Part shown: positions 47,601-59,227 of the stretch, one piece after another | How the letters are laid out: each line of letters starts with the position of its first letter | Numbering within the stretch: the stretch's first letter is position 1 | Assembly (NCBI GenBank): GCA_036936605.1 | Contig: JAUPFV010000005.1 | Location: 63,136,742 to 63,200,741 of the forward strand | DNA from: Limnanthes douglasii subsp. nivea | Lineage: Eukaryota > Streptophyta > Magnoliopsida > Brassicales > Limnanthaceae | Direction of reading: 5' to 3' | DNA length: 64,000 bases | Notes under the pieces: generated by a model | What the model was told of the DNA's origin: nothing | Database searches by the model: none | Seen by the model: the letters and a program-made list of their open reading frames with translations, nothing else | Position numbers and translations under genes: made by a program

Positions 47601-49025
47601 AATTGGAGCAATATTTTTCAAAATCAGTGACTCCTCTAAGAAAGACATCGGCGGAAAGTTTCATACGACGAGCTCCAGCAGAAAGCGCAGCCGAAGGCCA
47701 ATAAAGTCTTATCTTGATTCAAAACATCTGATTGTGCAATGGGGCAACGCCCATGCAGCTCCGGCGGAAAAGGCCATTCTTTTCTAGATTCGCGTAACTA
47801 CGGATTGATTGTGCCTACCCAACTACATGGTGCAAAGATGCATTCTTTGATCCATTGTATAACCGTTGGTAAGCCCATAATCTCCTTCGATATTTTCACA
47901 TAAAGAATGACAAACCCCTTCTGTCCTCCAAGTAAAAAAAATTGTGGTAACGTCCTTCTAGAATTATGTTTAACGTCCCTTTATGACTTTCCTGATCGAC
48001 GCATCGGTCAGGCTTTGGGACACTACTACCATGGAAACTATCAACATGAGCCTGAATAATTAAAAAACGAATTAAAGCAAAGAGTTTCTTAGTCATACAT
48101 AGGGGGTGGGGATCAACTTTTTTAATGACCCATGGTTATTTCCAATTGTTTCCTATATTGAAGTAACCTTTCGTCGCTTTACCAAAAGAAATATAATTGA
48201 ATAATATGTCATGAGGCTATAGTAACTCAAGCAGGAGAGTCGTGTTAAAGGTGACTTTCTTGCACGATTCAGATAGCACTATAGTGAACAACAGCAACAA
48301 CAAAATGGTCGTCTCGCGGAAGGAGAAAGACCTGCAACCGCATAGACTAATGCCCTTTTTTTGTTCTAAGTCATCTATTATGAGTTCGGGAAGCCTCAAA
48401 TCCTAAATATAAGGGGTCCCTCAAATAGACAATTGGGGGACGGCATGGTTTCCTCAAAGGGCGAGCCTCCCCTATTCTCGGTTAAGAATAATGGGAAGGA
48501 GACTAAATGTCATAACTAACCTTTTTTATGTATGTACACCTTTGTTTCAGGGTGAGGCTGACCTTGCTAATTCGGTCATAAAATCATATACCGAAACGAT
48601 TTTTGGCATCACCAGAAGGATTCAAACCACATTTGTAGGTCTAAGTATTTTTTGGATAGGTCAAATTATTCGAAGCAAATGAAAAAGGAACATCGAGTAT
48701 GATCAAAGAAATCAAATCTTGAGAAGGCAGTGACTACCTACTGGGAGCTTCAACCAACCACCACCGGTCAATTTCGCTTAAGGGCAAGAATAGCTATTAA
48801 AATAAATAACTCTCGTGGTCCATAATAAAAAAGAAGAAGACATATTTTGAGTATTAATTATCATGTATTGATAAAATATTTGGTGTAACATAGCTAATGA
48901 ATAAATAGGTGTCAATATCATTTTGATCCCTATTATGAAAGTCTAAACTACAATAATAACTGACTAAGTCATGCCATAAGGGTCATTCTCCAATTTGGAC
49001 AGGACCAAGTCTTTTGTTTAAGTAG

Positions 49026-49112
49026 GTCCGGGACAAAAGGTCGTGATCCCGTGAGAGTGATCCAACTCCTAAATCCATCATGAGTTCGGATTGCAGGATG
49101 CAACTCACCTTA
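49026..49112 (+). pseudogene. rrn16: Plastid-type 16S rRNA fragment
   Basis: CCGGGACAAA.GGTCG.GATCCCG.GAG.GTGA ... AGTTCGGATTGCAGG.TGCAACTC matches the 3' part of chloroplast 16S rRNA (around E. coli positions 1250-1330). Several differences are C-to-T or G-to-A changes at former CpG sites (GGTCGCGATCCCGCGAG to GGTCGTGATCCCGTGAG), as expected from methylation-driven decay in the nucleus. About 90 bp, not functional. Confidence 0.8.
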
Positions 49113-49307
49113 GCTAGGTAACATAATGAAAATATATTGGAATGCAAATTCTAGAATGAGGGTTCGACCTCATCATTGGCCTCGGGAGTGGCACAAAAAT
49201 AATAGAAGAAAGTAAATTACTTAAAGTTAAAGGGTACTTTACTATTACTTTACTACTCTACTATTTAGGTAAGAGATATAAGGAATAAGAAATAGAAAGG
49301 GGTAATC

Positions 49308-49433
49308 GAAGGAACTCGGCAAAATGACCCTGTAACTTCGGAAGAATGGGTGATCTTCTAATTTTTTATTAGGAAAGTGGCACGTGCTATGGGGTAGCGA
49401 TTGTTTATTACAAACACATGACTTTGTTTATTA
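49308..49433 (+). pseudogene. rrn26: Mitochondrial-type 26S rRNA fragment
   Basis: AAGGAACTCGGCAAAATGAC, then TAACTTCGGAAGAA.GGGTGA, ATTAGGAAAG.GGCAC and GGGGTAGCGA.TGTTTATTA match large-subunit rRNA in the form found in plant mitochondria rather than chloroplasts. The end is followed by a duplicated TTTGTTTATTACAAACA segment (to about 49440). It is decayed and truncated on both sides. Confidence 0.75.
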
Positions 49434-49470
49434 CAAACATATATTTCACTACTCTACTATTCCGCTTTGT

Positions 49471-50640
49471 CTCATTGTATATTTCGTAATCATTCAGTTA
49501 TACCCTAAAAATATATATGCCCGAAAATGATATTTGTGAGAACTTCTTCCGTCCGGATAATTTTTTTGAAAGGTAAGATGGTACCTTAAAGCATTCTCAA
49601 TAAAAAAACTATCTAGAAAACGAGTGTTGAGTTGAAGAGGAAACAAGTTCCACATAGAAATTTTAAATGAGGGAAATTGAAATTATAATATCTTATGGAA
49701 TACCCCCACTTTGATTGACCTTGACCGCTCATTTTCTTGATATAGAGCTCTAGCCTCCATTTTTAGAAAGTTCCCTAGAATTTATGTAGAAATATTTCAT
49801 ACTTTAAAATCATAAAGTCGACATACTAGGTTTGGTTGTTGAGGTGACAACTTCGACCGCGACTTCTCGTCGCTTATGACCGTCTTTTTCCGCCACTCAA
49901 AATCCAAGTCAGCACCAGTAAATATCTCTTGATTCCTCGCGACCGAGTCAGCTTGGAAGCAAGCTACCAGTTTCTTATTTTACTTCATTTCTTAAGATAA
50001 GTTGTTTTTTCCCTTTCTATAATCTAAAAGGTAGGGTAAGTATTTTTATTTTTTATAAACATATCATTTTTTTTAATTTTAGATTTGCTTCTCTTTCTCT
50101 TTTATTTATTTTTCTTCTCTATAGTGCTTTAACTCCTACTACTTTCAAACTCTTGCCAATTCAACTCTCGCAACCTACAATTGTGAAGAAGGATGCTGAC
50201 AATGCAGTTCGACCTTAAATTTTCTTAAGTAAGGTTTTTGTTCTGTAACTTCTTTATAGGTTTTTTTTAATTTTATGTTTATTTTTTCTAAAATTTATAT
50301 ACATGTTTTTTAGTATATAGTTTATGAGTATTTGTGGATATAAATTTGGGGTTAAATGTGTAGAATTTAACGATTTTGATTATTCTATTTCGAAAATAAA
50401 TTTAATTTTTTGGGTATATATATATATATATATATACTTTGAATTAACGTTTTATCTCCTTATTCAGTGATGTTACCTCTTGCACCTGCACTACACCTCA
50501 TTATCTAACTTTGTCTTCTATTATATGCATAACACTTTTATTTTGCTAATTAAGATTGATATATTTGTATAATATGTTATATATATGGTTATTAATTTTT
50601 TCATCAATGATGAAATTGTAAATAGTTTTTCGTTTGTATC
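49471..50640. other. Intergenic DNA, no gene recognised
   Basis: AT-rich, with an (AT)n run at 50418-50436. No ORF, repeat family or RNA gene was recognised. Confidence 0.5.
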
Positions 50641-50644
50641 TATT

Positions 50645-51245
50645 TTGCATTTATCATCTAAAATTATTCATTTTACACCGGTCTTGCATGTAGCAATTGG
50701 TCACGCATATATCATCTAAAAAATTAATTTTACAATAGTTTTGCATCTACAAACTAGTCTTGCATCTATCATCTAAAAATTATTTTACATTGGTCTTACA
50801 TATAGAATTTGGTCCTGCATTTATCTACAAATTATTTTACATTGGTCTTGTGTATATCATATAAATATTTCATTTTACACTAGTCTCGCATCTAACAACT
50901 AGTTTCACGTCTATTGTCTATAAAATCATCTTACACTAGTTTTGCATCTAGAAAAGTGTATTGAATCTATTATTTAAAAAGTATTTTACAATGGTCTTCA
51001 TCTAGCAATTGGTCTCGCATTTATCTACAAATAATTACACGGGTCTCGCATCTAGAAAATGCTCCTACCCCCATTATCGAAAAAACAATTATTTTACATT
51101 AGTCTTGCATCTAATAATTAGCCTTGCATCTATCATCTAAAAATTATTTTACATTATTCTCACATATAGCAACTAGTCTCGTATTAATCTAAAATTATTT
51201 TACATTGGTTTGGCATCTAGCAACTGGTCATGCATTTAGCCTCGC
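50645..51245. repeat. Degenerate tandem array, about 11 units of 50-58 bp
   Basis: The unit has the form CATCTAAAAATTATTTTACA.TGGTCTTGCATCTAGCAACTGGTCTCGCAT.TAT. Successive units start near 50655, 50714, 50771, 50825, 50858, 50915, 50970, 51023, 51074, 51133 and 51190. Units are diverged (roughly 70-85% alike by eye) and some are shortened. It resembles a decayed minisatellite, with no coding sense. Confidence 0.75.
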
Positions 51246-51786
51246 TTGGGTATAATCTCACCAAATTGAAGTATTTAATAATGTATGGGTTCAAAAGAAA
51301 CCAGAGGCCCTAGTTTAGCACATATGGATATACAACTAACTACTTCGGACCACATATGATTGGGGGTTCGCTTTGTGTGGGCAGTCTAACTTTCAACTCT
51401 TATGGGAATCCCTATTTATCGTGTATGACATTTAGCTCATTAGCTTGAAAATAATTGTAAGAGATCTGTAAAGGGCCAAAAGACATTCAGAGCTTATATT
51501 TAGAAAATTGGGCCATACACGTCTGACTAGCGACGGGGAAGTGTTTTAGCTTTTATTTTAATGGCTTTAGCTTTTCCACATTTACTATATTTTCCCTTAT
51601 AAGTTCTCTTCGTAGACGACTCCAAAGTATCGACATTCTTCATAGATTGAACAGATGTCTCTGAGGGAGATTCCTCACTTAAATTATCTACTTCATCATC
51701 GAACTCCTTCGGATTAGATCCAAAAGGCTTTATCTGTTTAGAAACAGTATTTCTCTCCCTGTTCGATTCTTCTAAGGAGTAAGATT

Positions 51787-52157
51787 TGACCCATAATTGA
51801 CTGAGGGTAATTTTGTCCAGATTTTTATGGTGTTTTAAAGGTATTTAATGTTTGGATGGATTGTAGTGAGAGGATTGAGCTGCCTTGATGTATTTAATTT
51901 TCATTACCCTCATTAAATGAAGGTGGTTGGGTATTTATACCCTTAACCTTGGACTACATGGGCTTTCGGGTTGTGTTAATGGATTCGGGTCGAGTTTAAA
52001 GAGCCATTAGTTTTAAGCATGCAAGTAATTAGCTTAGTCATGAAGTGATTAAGTTTTTAATAATTTAGTTTAGTTCAGACGGTTTAGTAGGTGGATGGTG
52101 TCCGAATTGCCCCTGTCCGGTTCTCATAAAGAGTGGTGACAAAATCCGAACTCATCA
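51787..52157 (-). repeat. 3' LTR of Tat-2
   Basis: 371 bp. Read on the minus strand it starts TGATGAGTTCGG, contains TATAAATACCC (51932-51941) and CCCTCA, and ends GGGTCA. It shares architecture and short blocks with the Tat-1 LTR but belongs to another subfamily. The polypurine tract CCTAAAAAAGGGCTAC (minus) lies at 52158-52173. Confidence 0.75.
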
Positions 52158-52492
52158 GTAGCCCTTTTTTAGGCTGTGTTCAAAGGCCTTTAGCGAGACC
52201 TAAAAAATATCCTGTTTCTGGTCATAGCCATGTCCGGACAGATTTCCAAACTGTGTAATGGCTTTATCCGGACTAAAAAAGTTCTCAGAAACTAAACGGT
52301 TTTTTGCCAGAGATCGTGGGACACGTGTCCTTCTCTGATTCGCCACATCAGTCGTTTTTTCCATAGAACGACGCTCTCACTTACTCTAAAAAACAACCTC
52401 TTCATTTAATGTGGGTGACATCAGCGTCGTTTTCTAATCATTACAACCCTTTCGAATTCTCCTAGATATTGAAGCATCTTTTATACCTTTAC

Positions 52493-52500
52493 TATAAATT
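52493..52500 (+). promoter_or_regulatory. TATA box of the Tat-2 antisense gene
   Basis: TATAAATT, 108 bp before the antisense ATG at 52601. The same sequence and the same 108-bp distance occur in Tat-3. Confidence 0.6.
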
Positions 52501-52600
52501 AGTCCCTTTTATACTGTTTTACCATCTTCATCATTCTTGCTCTGTTAAACTTCAAAGCTTTCATCTCTCAAAAACAAAAACTTTCTTGTGGTGTGAGTTT

Positions 52601-55560
52601 ATGTTCACAGCAAGAAACGCTTTAATAAAAGGTGGGTGGCTCAATTTGTCAGAGTTGGAAAAAGCTCAAAAGGTTGAAAGAGAAATGCGCATTGTTGCAG
52701 GCCTCCCTGTTTCCCCTGTTGATAAATCGGAAACACCAACCTCAGAGCCTGACCGGGGTTCTTCTTCAACTAAGAGTGTTAAACCTAGGAGGTTGTTCTA
52801 ACCCAACCTTTCACCAATTTGTTTGGGCTCATCGGTTTAGGAATCAAAGCCTATTGTTGAACCAGGGCAGGCAGTCACAAGCTTTAAGAGACCTTACCCA
52901 TTCATTGCCATGGGATCGGATGCTGACGCCTCTCTAGAGAAGTTAGTAGATCGGAGAAGAGGTCGTTTGGTGAAAGGGAAAGCTCCAAAAGCTACGCCTT
53001 CCAAATCTGGGGCTAAAAATACAAATACAAGGTCAGAAACACCCATTAAGACTCCTAAGGACAAGCTGTCCGGCCCGAAGGCTTCTAGTTCAAGTCTCCG
53101 GAAATAAAACCATTGCATCTGAGCCCCAGCCGGTCCAGACTACAAGAAGCCAGTAATGCCCAACCATCCAGAGGGCTTGCTGAGCCAACCACTAGCTCCC
53201 CTCACCCAAAAACAACGGATAACCCTTCCATGATAATGGAAGAAGTGTTGGAGGATTCCATTGAAGAAGCTCATTTTGAGTCCGAAATCTCCGGGCAAAC
53301 AAGTGAGGCTGCTGCTGCCAAGAAGGACAAATGCAAGGAGAAGCTATGCTTAAAACATCCGAATTTTCCGGGGAGCCTTGTGGGAACAGTGGGACCTTGC
53401 TTCCACAAGGTAAGTGTCAAATACCTACTAGCTCTGCAAAAACTTAATTATGCTTTCATCCACACAACCGAACTGGGTCGGATGCGAACGAAATGTGGGA
53501 TCCCGGAGAATGTCAAGGTAAGGATTCTCGTGGATCCGGAGACACCGATGGACTGCAAGCTCGGTGAAATAGTTTTCTTCACTGAGCTCTTCAACTGGGG
53601 ACTAAGGTTTCCTTTAGACCCAGAGATAGTCAAATACTTTCACCTCATCAAACTCTGCCCAAGCCAATTGAGCCCCAATGCATGGTATACTCTCATGGCA
53701 TGTATTATGGCCTCTAGGCTCTCCGAGATTCCTCTTCCAATTGAGCAGTTTGTAGCTGCGGCCAGCCTCTGCAGAAACCACATTATCCCCTTCTATCACT
53801 TAAACATGGGTCATAATTACAAAGTAGTGGATGACCTGCTTGAATCGAAAATGAATTGGAAAACTCAATTCTTGTTTGTTAGCGGCGCCTAGGAGAATTG
53901 GAGGAAAATTAAAACCGGTGTGAGCCCAAGTCTGCTTAACAGCAGATGGCGAAGCGATGGTAAGAACCTCATCTCATATTTTCATCTTTACCTATTACAA
54001 ATTTGTTTGTCTAACTTGTTTTTTTTTTTTTTTTTTTGGTAGTGCTGCCTAAGGACTTTAGTGACCACTTGAAAGATGGGCAGACCACTTGCACCAACAT
54101 GAATGCTTGGGCTGCTGAGAAGTGGGAAAATCGCTTCCACAAGGCTTTTACCGGAGGCAATCTAATAAGGTCCTACCTTTGGAATACAACTGACCGGATG
54201 AACTTATCTTGGGAGGAACTTACTACCCCACCCCTCCGGAAGTAATTCTCAAGAGGACCGATGCACCAGATGGGTCGTTGTATCTGCTCGGTAGAGCCAA
54301 ATCCCCAAGTAAGATGAAGGGAAAGAAAGGTAAAGGCAAGAAAAGTACGGTTGAAGCCAATCCTACCGAAGCAGATGAAGCCGCCCCAACAAACCTAGAT
54401 GGGCCAGAACAAGGACAGATTGATGTTGCTCTTCTACAAGTCGTGGAGCATGAAAGCACTAGAGAAGCGGTAGGATCTCCAAAATCTTCAAAGGTTTCTA
54501 AGAAAGATAGGAAATGGGGAGCAGAAGGCAAGGACAGGGAGGCCAAGAAGAAGAAAACCTCCAAGGGTGATGAGATTTCCCTCCGGCCTCCGGAGCCTCT
54601 CCCTCCTGTTGACCCTACTGACCCCACTCAAGCAGAAGGCATCCCTGGTGACTTTCAAACCGGAGGGGGTGCAGGAGGGGATATCAGCATTGATGGCGTT
54701 GATATCAGTGGTCTTGAGGAGATTGGTCTCTCCTTCGAAAACCTCCCTAAAGATGATTTTGTTGGGCCTTACCTCCCCCCGAGTTCTTCGAACATCGTTA
54801 CCTTCAATGGTAAGTCATTCTCTGTCTCAAGTGAAAGAGACGTCATGACTCACTCTATATTAAGTAATATTTAGCCAGTGCTTAATTTGGAGAAGCAAGT
54901 ACGAGGTCAGTCAGCCATCATTAATGCCCTTAATTCTGAAAAAAAGAGAAATTGTCTGGCGACCTCCTCATTGCCAATAAAAATGCTGATGTTTTGAAGA
55001 GGGAGAATGAGGAGTTGAAGAAAAATCACGAGGATTGGGCCACAAAGCTAGCCACTTTGGAAGATACTATCAAAGAATTCCGAACAAACCAGTCCGAGTT
55101 GGAGAGAGATCTCTCATCTTCCAGAGAAGATGTGAGTGCTAGGGACAAGGTCATTCACACTTTAACCAATGACAAGATCTCGCTCGAGGACTCGGTGTCC
55201 AAAGATGCACATGAAAAAACTGATCTGCTAAGGGAGCAAGAGAGAAAAATCCAGGCTAGGATTGATGCTTACACAAACCAAGTGATAGATACTCAGGAAG
55301 AAAAGTTTGCCAAAGTGAAGTCGGGCATGGTCTTGCTCTTTCATGAGAAATTCCCAAAGAGGACACTAGGAGACTTATGGGCTTTTGTAGAGTATGAAGA
55401 CCTTCCCTACCATACTATGACTGAGGGTGATAGGCATGACTTCTCCAGTGGCTGGGATGACACCACTAATGAAGAAGAAGAGACCGGGGAGAGCCTGGAT
55501 GACGACCCAAAGAAGAAGAAGCCAAGTAAGGCTGAGCCATCTTCAAAGGCTCAGTCTTAG
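52601..55560 (+). pseudogene. Tat-2 antisense gene (Transposase_28-like plus coiled coil), nearly intact
   Basis: ATG at 52601: MFTARNALIKGGWLNLSELE. Exon 1 ends at 53959 and contains a Ser/Lys-rich spacer with PFIAMGSD, the acidic block MEEVLEDSIEEAHFESE, GPCFHKV.VKYLLALQK, TKCGIPENVKV and the WGLRFPLDPEIVKYFH-LIKLCPSQL core. Intron 53960-54042 has GTAAG and T-run-GGTAG borders, phase 1. Exon 2 starts LPKDFSDHL, has a lysine-rich stretch, RPPEPLPPVDPTDP, a coiled coil (about 54890-55290) and VLLFHEKFPKRTLGDLW, and stops at 55560. Stops at about 52799 and 53105, one before the core and one near 54873, plus frameshifts, disable it. Role unknown; it may modulate the sense element. Best preserved over 53113-53892 and 54952-55560. 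Confidence 0.75.
53960..54042 (+). other. Intron of the Tat-2 antisense gene
   Basis: 83 bp, GTAAGA at the donor and a long T run followed by GGTAG at the acceptor. Flanking codons join as RWRSD-V-LPKDF, matching RWRSD-Q-LPKEF in Tat-3 and the same position in Tat-1. Confidence 0.7.
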
Positions 55561-55603
55561 AGTATCAATTATCTTTTTACTTTTGTTTTAATTGAACCAA
55601 AGT

Positions 55604-55699
55604 CCTTGGATGGCCAAGGCATTTTTTGTAACCGTGTTCGGTCCTTGTCCGGATAAATCTTTTTTGTTTTGACAATTCAAAGTCCTTGGATGGCCAAGG
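55604..55699 (+). terminator. Paired palindromes 3' of the antisense gene (Tat-2)
   Basis: CCTTGGATGGCCAAGG at 55604-55619 and again at 55684-55699, embedded in CAAAGTCC...GGCATTT. The first is 44 nt after the stop. Tat-3 has the same pair at 63156 and 63243. Confidence 0.45.
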
Positions 55700-56072
55700 C
55701 ATTTCGTATGTTTTAATGGGCAGTTTTATTTTTTTATAACTCCTACATTCTTTCATAGTTTTCCAATTTTGGTGGCTAATGTTTAAACAGCCCTTAATTA
55801 TTTCACAAGTATTTTAAAGTCAGAGTGTTTAAATTCTCCGATGACAAATGTTTAAGTAGTCATCATTCCTCCAATTTAATATGGTATGTTCAATAAAAAA
55901 TCTCACCAAAAACTATTAACTGAAAACACTCCGAATTTTTTAAAAAGGCATCAAATTTTATAAAAAAAAGCCAGGACACCTCATTAAAACCTCCCCGCGC
56001 CACAAGGGTAGGAAAGAGTATGCCCCCAAATATTTACATGAACTTTTAAACAAGTAAATATTTACATAGTTT

Positions 56073-57158
56073 TTATTCCAAGTATAAACGGAGGTGTTCA
56101 ATGTTCCAGGGGTGATTCAAAATCCTTCCATCTTTATCTTGGAGTCGGTTTGTCCCAGGCTTAAGCTTTTCAATGACCACATAGGGTCCTTCCCAAGTTG
56201 GAGCCAACTTACCGAACTGCTTCTCTTTAGTATGTATGAAAGCTTTTCTCAATACCTTATCCCCTGGTTGAAAATCCCTTCTCTTAATTTTAAAAGCGAA
56301 CCTTCTTCTCATCAAACCTTGATAGTGTGCAGCTCTAAGGTGAGCCTTAACTCTTTTTTCTTCTATTAAGTCAAGCTGGCCTCTGATTGCTACTTCGTTA
56401 GCGTGTTCATAAAAATTATGAACTCGAAATGAAGGGAGAGTAACTTCTATGGAAGCTATGGCATCCATCCCATATACTGAGGCAAAGGAAGACTCTTGTG
56501 TGGCAGCCCCTGGAGTGGTCCGGTAAGCCCACAAAACTTCTTGTAAGTAACTTGGCCACTTTCCAGCAGCCCCTTCTAAATTCTTCTTCAGACCGGACAG
56601 TATTGTTTTGTTGGCCACTTCGACCTGACCATTTTCTTGTGGGTGGAAAGGAGAAGAGAAGCAATGTTGTATGCCTCTAGAGGCACAGAAATTCTCTATT
56701 TCTTTGTTGTCGAATTGTGGCTCATTGTATGTGGTTATTTTTTGTAGAATTCCAAATCTGCAACAGATATTGGATAAGATGAATTTTATAACATCTTTTG
56801 ATGTTGTACCTGCCAATGGAGCTGCTTCAATCCACTTTGAAAAGTAATCAATAACAACGATTATAGTTCTGCGCCCCCCGGATGCCATGGGTAGAGGTCC
56901 CACTAAATCCAACCCCCATCGAGCAAAAGGTATTGGCTCAGTAATTGATTCCAAAGGGACAGCTGGGGTGGGAATTTCATTACCATATCGCTGGCATGGA
57001 TCACACTTTTTTACCAACTCTTTGGCATCTTGCATTATAGAGGGCCAATAATATCTAGCTAATAAAACTCTTCTGGTTAAAGCACTGAATCCACAGTGTG
57101 CTGATCCCTCACCATCATGTAATTCGGAGATCACTATTTGAGAATCATCGACCCCCAA
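56073..57158 (-). pseudogene. Tat-2 integrase, open frame but damaged active site
   Basis: A 361-codon open frame covering the HHCC finger (LHDGEGSAHCGFSALT, CDPCQRYGNE), the core (WGLDLVGPLPMASGGRR) and HPQENGQVEV, and a GPY/F-type C-terminal domain (APTWEGPYVVIEKL) ending LRLYLE. The second catalytic motif reads TYNEPQFD in place of TDNG.QF, so the aspartate is lost and the enzyme should be inactive. The 5' neighbour in the polyprotein is the second RNase H at 57175-57790. Confidence 0.85.
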
Positions 57159-57174
57159 ACATCGTAAAAGAGGT

Positions 57175-57790
57175 TTACCTATAAGATTTCTTATAGAGAA
57201 TATCTCTTAGAATGACAAAACCATGAGCCTTGTACTTTACTTTCCTTGCCACTGTTTTTTCCTGAGGCAAGATACCATCCAAGAGATATTGAAGGAGAGT
57301 AAATCTCCAATCTTGAGGCTCTTTTACCTGTATATTCAAGCTTTCTTCCTTCTTATCCGGATTGATTTGAATGGATGGGCACTCTAGCACATGAATCCAA
57401 GGGTAGGACTCTGTATAGGCTATGGTTGCCAAAGAGTCTGCTAGTGTATTTTCTGTTCGGGGTATGTGCTCATAGGTGATACTTTTGAAACTAAGTGCCA
57501 CTTATTTGAGAATAAGTAAATATTTAACCACTTGCTCTTTTTTACTTCGGATTGACCTTGTGCATGATGAATAAGAAGCTGATAATCGCTCATTAACTTG
57601 ACCATTTTGGCTCCACAAATAAGAGCTAATTTCAAACCAACTATAACAACTTCATATTCAGACTCATTATTAGAAGCCCTGAAAGCAAAACATATAGCTT
57701 GGTACAAACTGTCACCGTACGGAGAGGTTAAACATAATCCAGCACCACATCCCATGGTGCTTGATCCACCATCAGTCCGGACGACCTAGA
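57175..57790 (-). pseudogene. Tat-2 second RNase H (Tat-specific)
   Basis: Two overlapping frames carry MGCGAGLCLTSPYGDSLYQ, FRASNNESEYEVVIVGLKLA (SNNESEYEA-type RNase H motif), SDYQLLIHHAQGQ and EHIPRTENTLADSLATIA (the H..R..N..AD end). A shift near 57500 separates them. This is the extra RNase H of the Tat lineage, placed between the retroviral RNase H and integrase. Confidence 0.75.
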
Positions 57791-58690
57791 TTTTTTTGTC
57801 CTTCACACCAGTTGCTTGCTTAGTATTCCTATCTGAATGGAATTCAACTAAGAAATCACCCACAACTTGGGCTTTGACTACTATTCGAGGAGCAAAATCA
57901 ATATCGTAGTCTCGCAGCTCTACTCACCATTTGGTCATTCTACTTGAAATGTAGCTTTTTGAAGAACATTTTTCAAAGGGAAAAAGTCCGGACGATGATG
58001 GAATGAGCCTGAAAATAGGGCCTCATTTTCCTTGCATCAATTATTAGGGCCAACGCAAACTTTTTAAGCTTCAAATATCGTTTTTCTGCATCTATCAAGC
58101 TTTTGCTGATATAGTATACCGGATGAGGATAACAGTCCACCTCTCTTACCAATATTGCACTTATTGCGTAATCAGAAACTGCTAAATAGACATATAGCAT
58201 TTCTCCATCAACAAGTTTAAATAAAGTTTTGGGGGAAGACAAATGCTTCTTAATTTCATCGAAGGCCTTATCACACTTTGAGGACCAGTTGAAGTCTTTT
58301 GCACCTTGAAAAGTTTACGGGGCACACCTGTCCGAAGACCTTGAAATGAATCGATTGAAAGCAGACAGTCTCCCAGTCAATCGTTGTACCTTTTTAATAT
58401 TCTGAGGAGGCTCCATTTGCAGTAAAGCATTAAGTTGGCATGGATCAGACTGTATCCCTTTCTCACATATCACATACCCCAAGAATTTCCCGGACTGCAC
58501 TCCAAACACACACTTTTCTGGGTTTAATTTCAAATTTACTTTCACTAAGTTAGCAAAAGTTTCTTGGAGATCTGCCAAGTGTAGCTCTTCGTCCACACTT
58601 TTCACCATCATGTCGTCGATATAAAGACCATAATAGTTTCTTGGAGTTCTGACCAACCAAGTCGACTTCACTTGATGGTTATAAAAAATA
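57790..58690 (-). pseudogene. Tat-2 reverse transcriptase (C-terminal half) and first RNase H
   Basis: From 58660 downward: YIDDMMVKSVDEELHLADLQ (catalytic YIDD retained), LNPEKCVFGVQSGKFLGYVI, RLTGRLSAFNRFISRSSDRC. RNase H follows after 58250: LYVYLAVSDYAISAILVREV, YYISKSLIDAEKRYL. Upstream RT sequence is missing because homology ends at about 58690. A frameshift lies near 58315. Confidence 0.82.
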
Positions 58691-59227
58691 AAGTTGACTA
58701 TTAACATGAATACAAACACGAAAAACCATAATACCATATGATTGGGCCCAAATCAACAATGATAAGTATGATTTTTAGTCCAAATAAGTTTTAAAGCTCG
58801 ACATAGATACTTAATAAATAATTCTTCAAAACCTAAAACACATTTAAACATTTATATTTCAACTTATCAAGGTTTTCATTTCATTATTTTGAAGTTAAAA
58901 ACAAAGATTTTAAAATTTAAACAACTATGATTCAAGTAATGATAAGTTAAAATATTGCTGAAACATCACATGCCATTGTTATAAGAATATAAAGCTAACA
59001 TCATTAAAATTACAATGCTGGGAAACTTTATGAATTAAGGCATTGAATAAAGCATATGAAAAGTATTAAAACAAATATATTATCAATGACATCGGCAAAA
59101 TGACAGAGAATAAAATAAGATGAGCAACATCAAAAGTACTATTTAATAAATGACCAGCTCCAAATGATGTTAGATTAAATATACATATAAGTTAGAGGAA
59201 TTATAATGTTTAAGGAAGATGTAATGC
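58691..59227. other. Unassigned AT-rich sequence between Tat-2 and Tat-3
   Basis: Replaces the expected 5' half of Tat-2. No gene and no known element end was recognised. It contains GATTGGGCCCAAATC and TTCAACTTATCAAGG-like words but no repeats. It could be host DNA at a deletion junction or the inner part of another transposon. Confidence 0.4.

Larger units (their letters stand above)
47610..49470. other. Probable patchwork of organelle-derived DNA
   Basis: Base composition rises compared with the AT-rich flanks, and two segments are clearly organellar rRNA (below). The rest (for example 47630-47870 and 48200-48700) has the look of plant mitochondrial intergenic DNA, but I could not match it to a named gene. 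The open frames within it are short and unassigned. Confidence 0.4.
51787..58690 (-). mobile_element. Tat-2: Ty3/gypsy Tat-lineage element, 5' end missing
   Basis: In minus orientation: 3' LTR 52157-51787, polypurine tract, antisense gene on the plus strand (52601-55560), pol from integrase (56073) back to the middle of reverse transcriptase at about 58690. There the homology stops abruptly, so the 5' LTR, gag, protease and N-terminal RT are absent or displaced beyond Tat-3. A 5-bp flank AGATT precedes the LTR, but its partner cannot be seen. Confidence 0.85.

Noticed and set aside
48217..48682. Small frames in the organelle-like region as possible mitochondrial genes
   Set aside because: No recognisable mitochondrial protein motif; treated only as unassigned organelle-like DNA.
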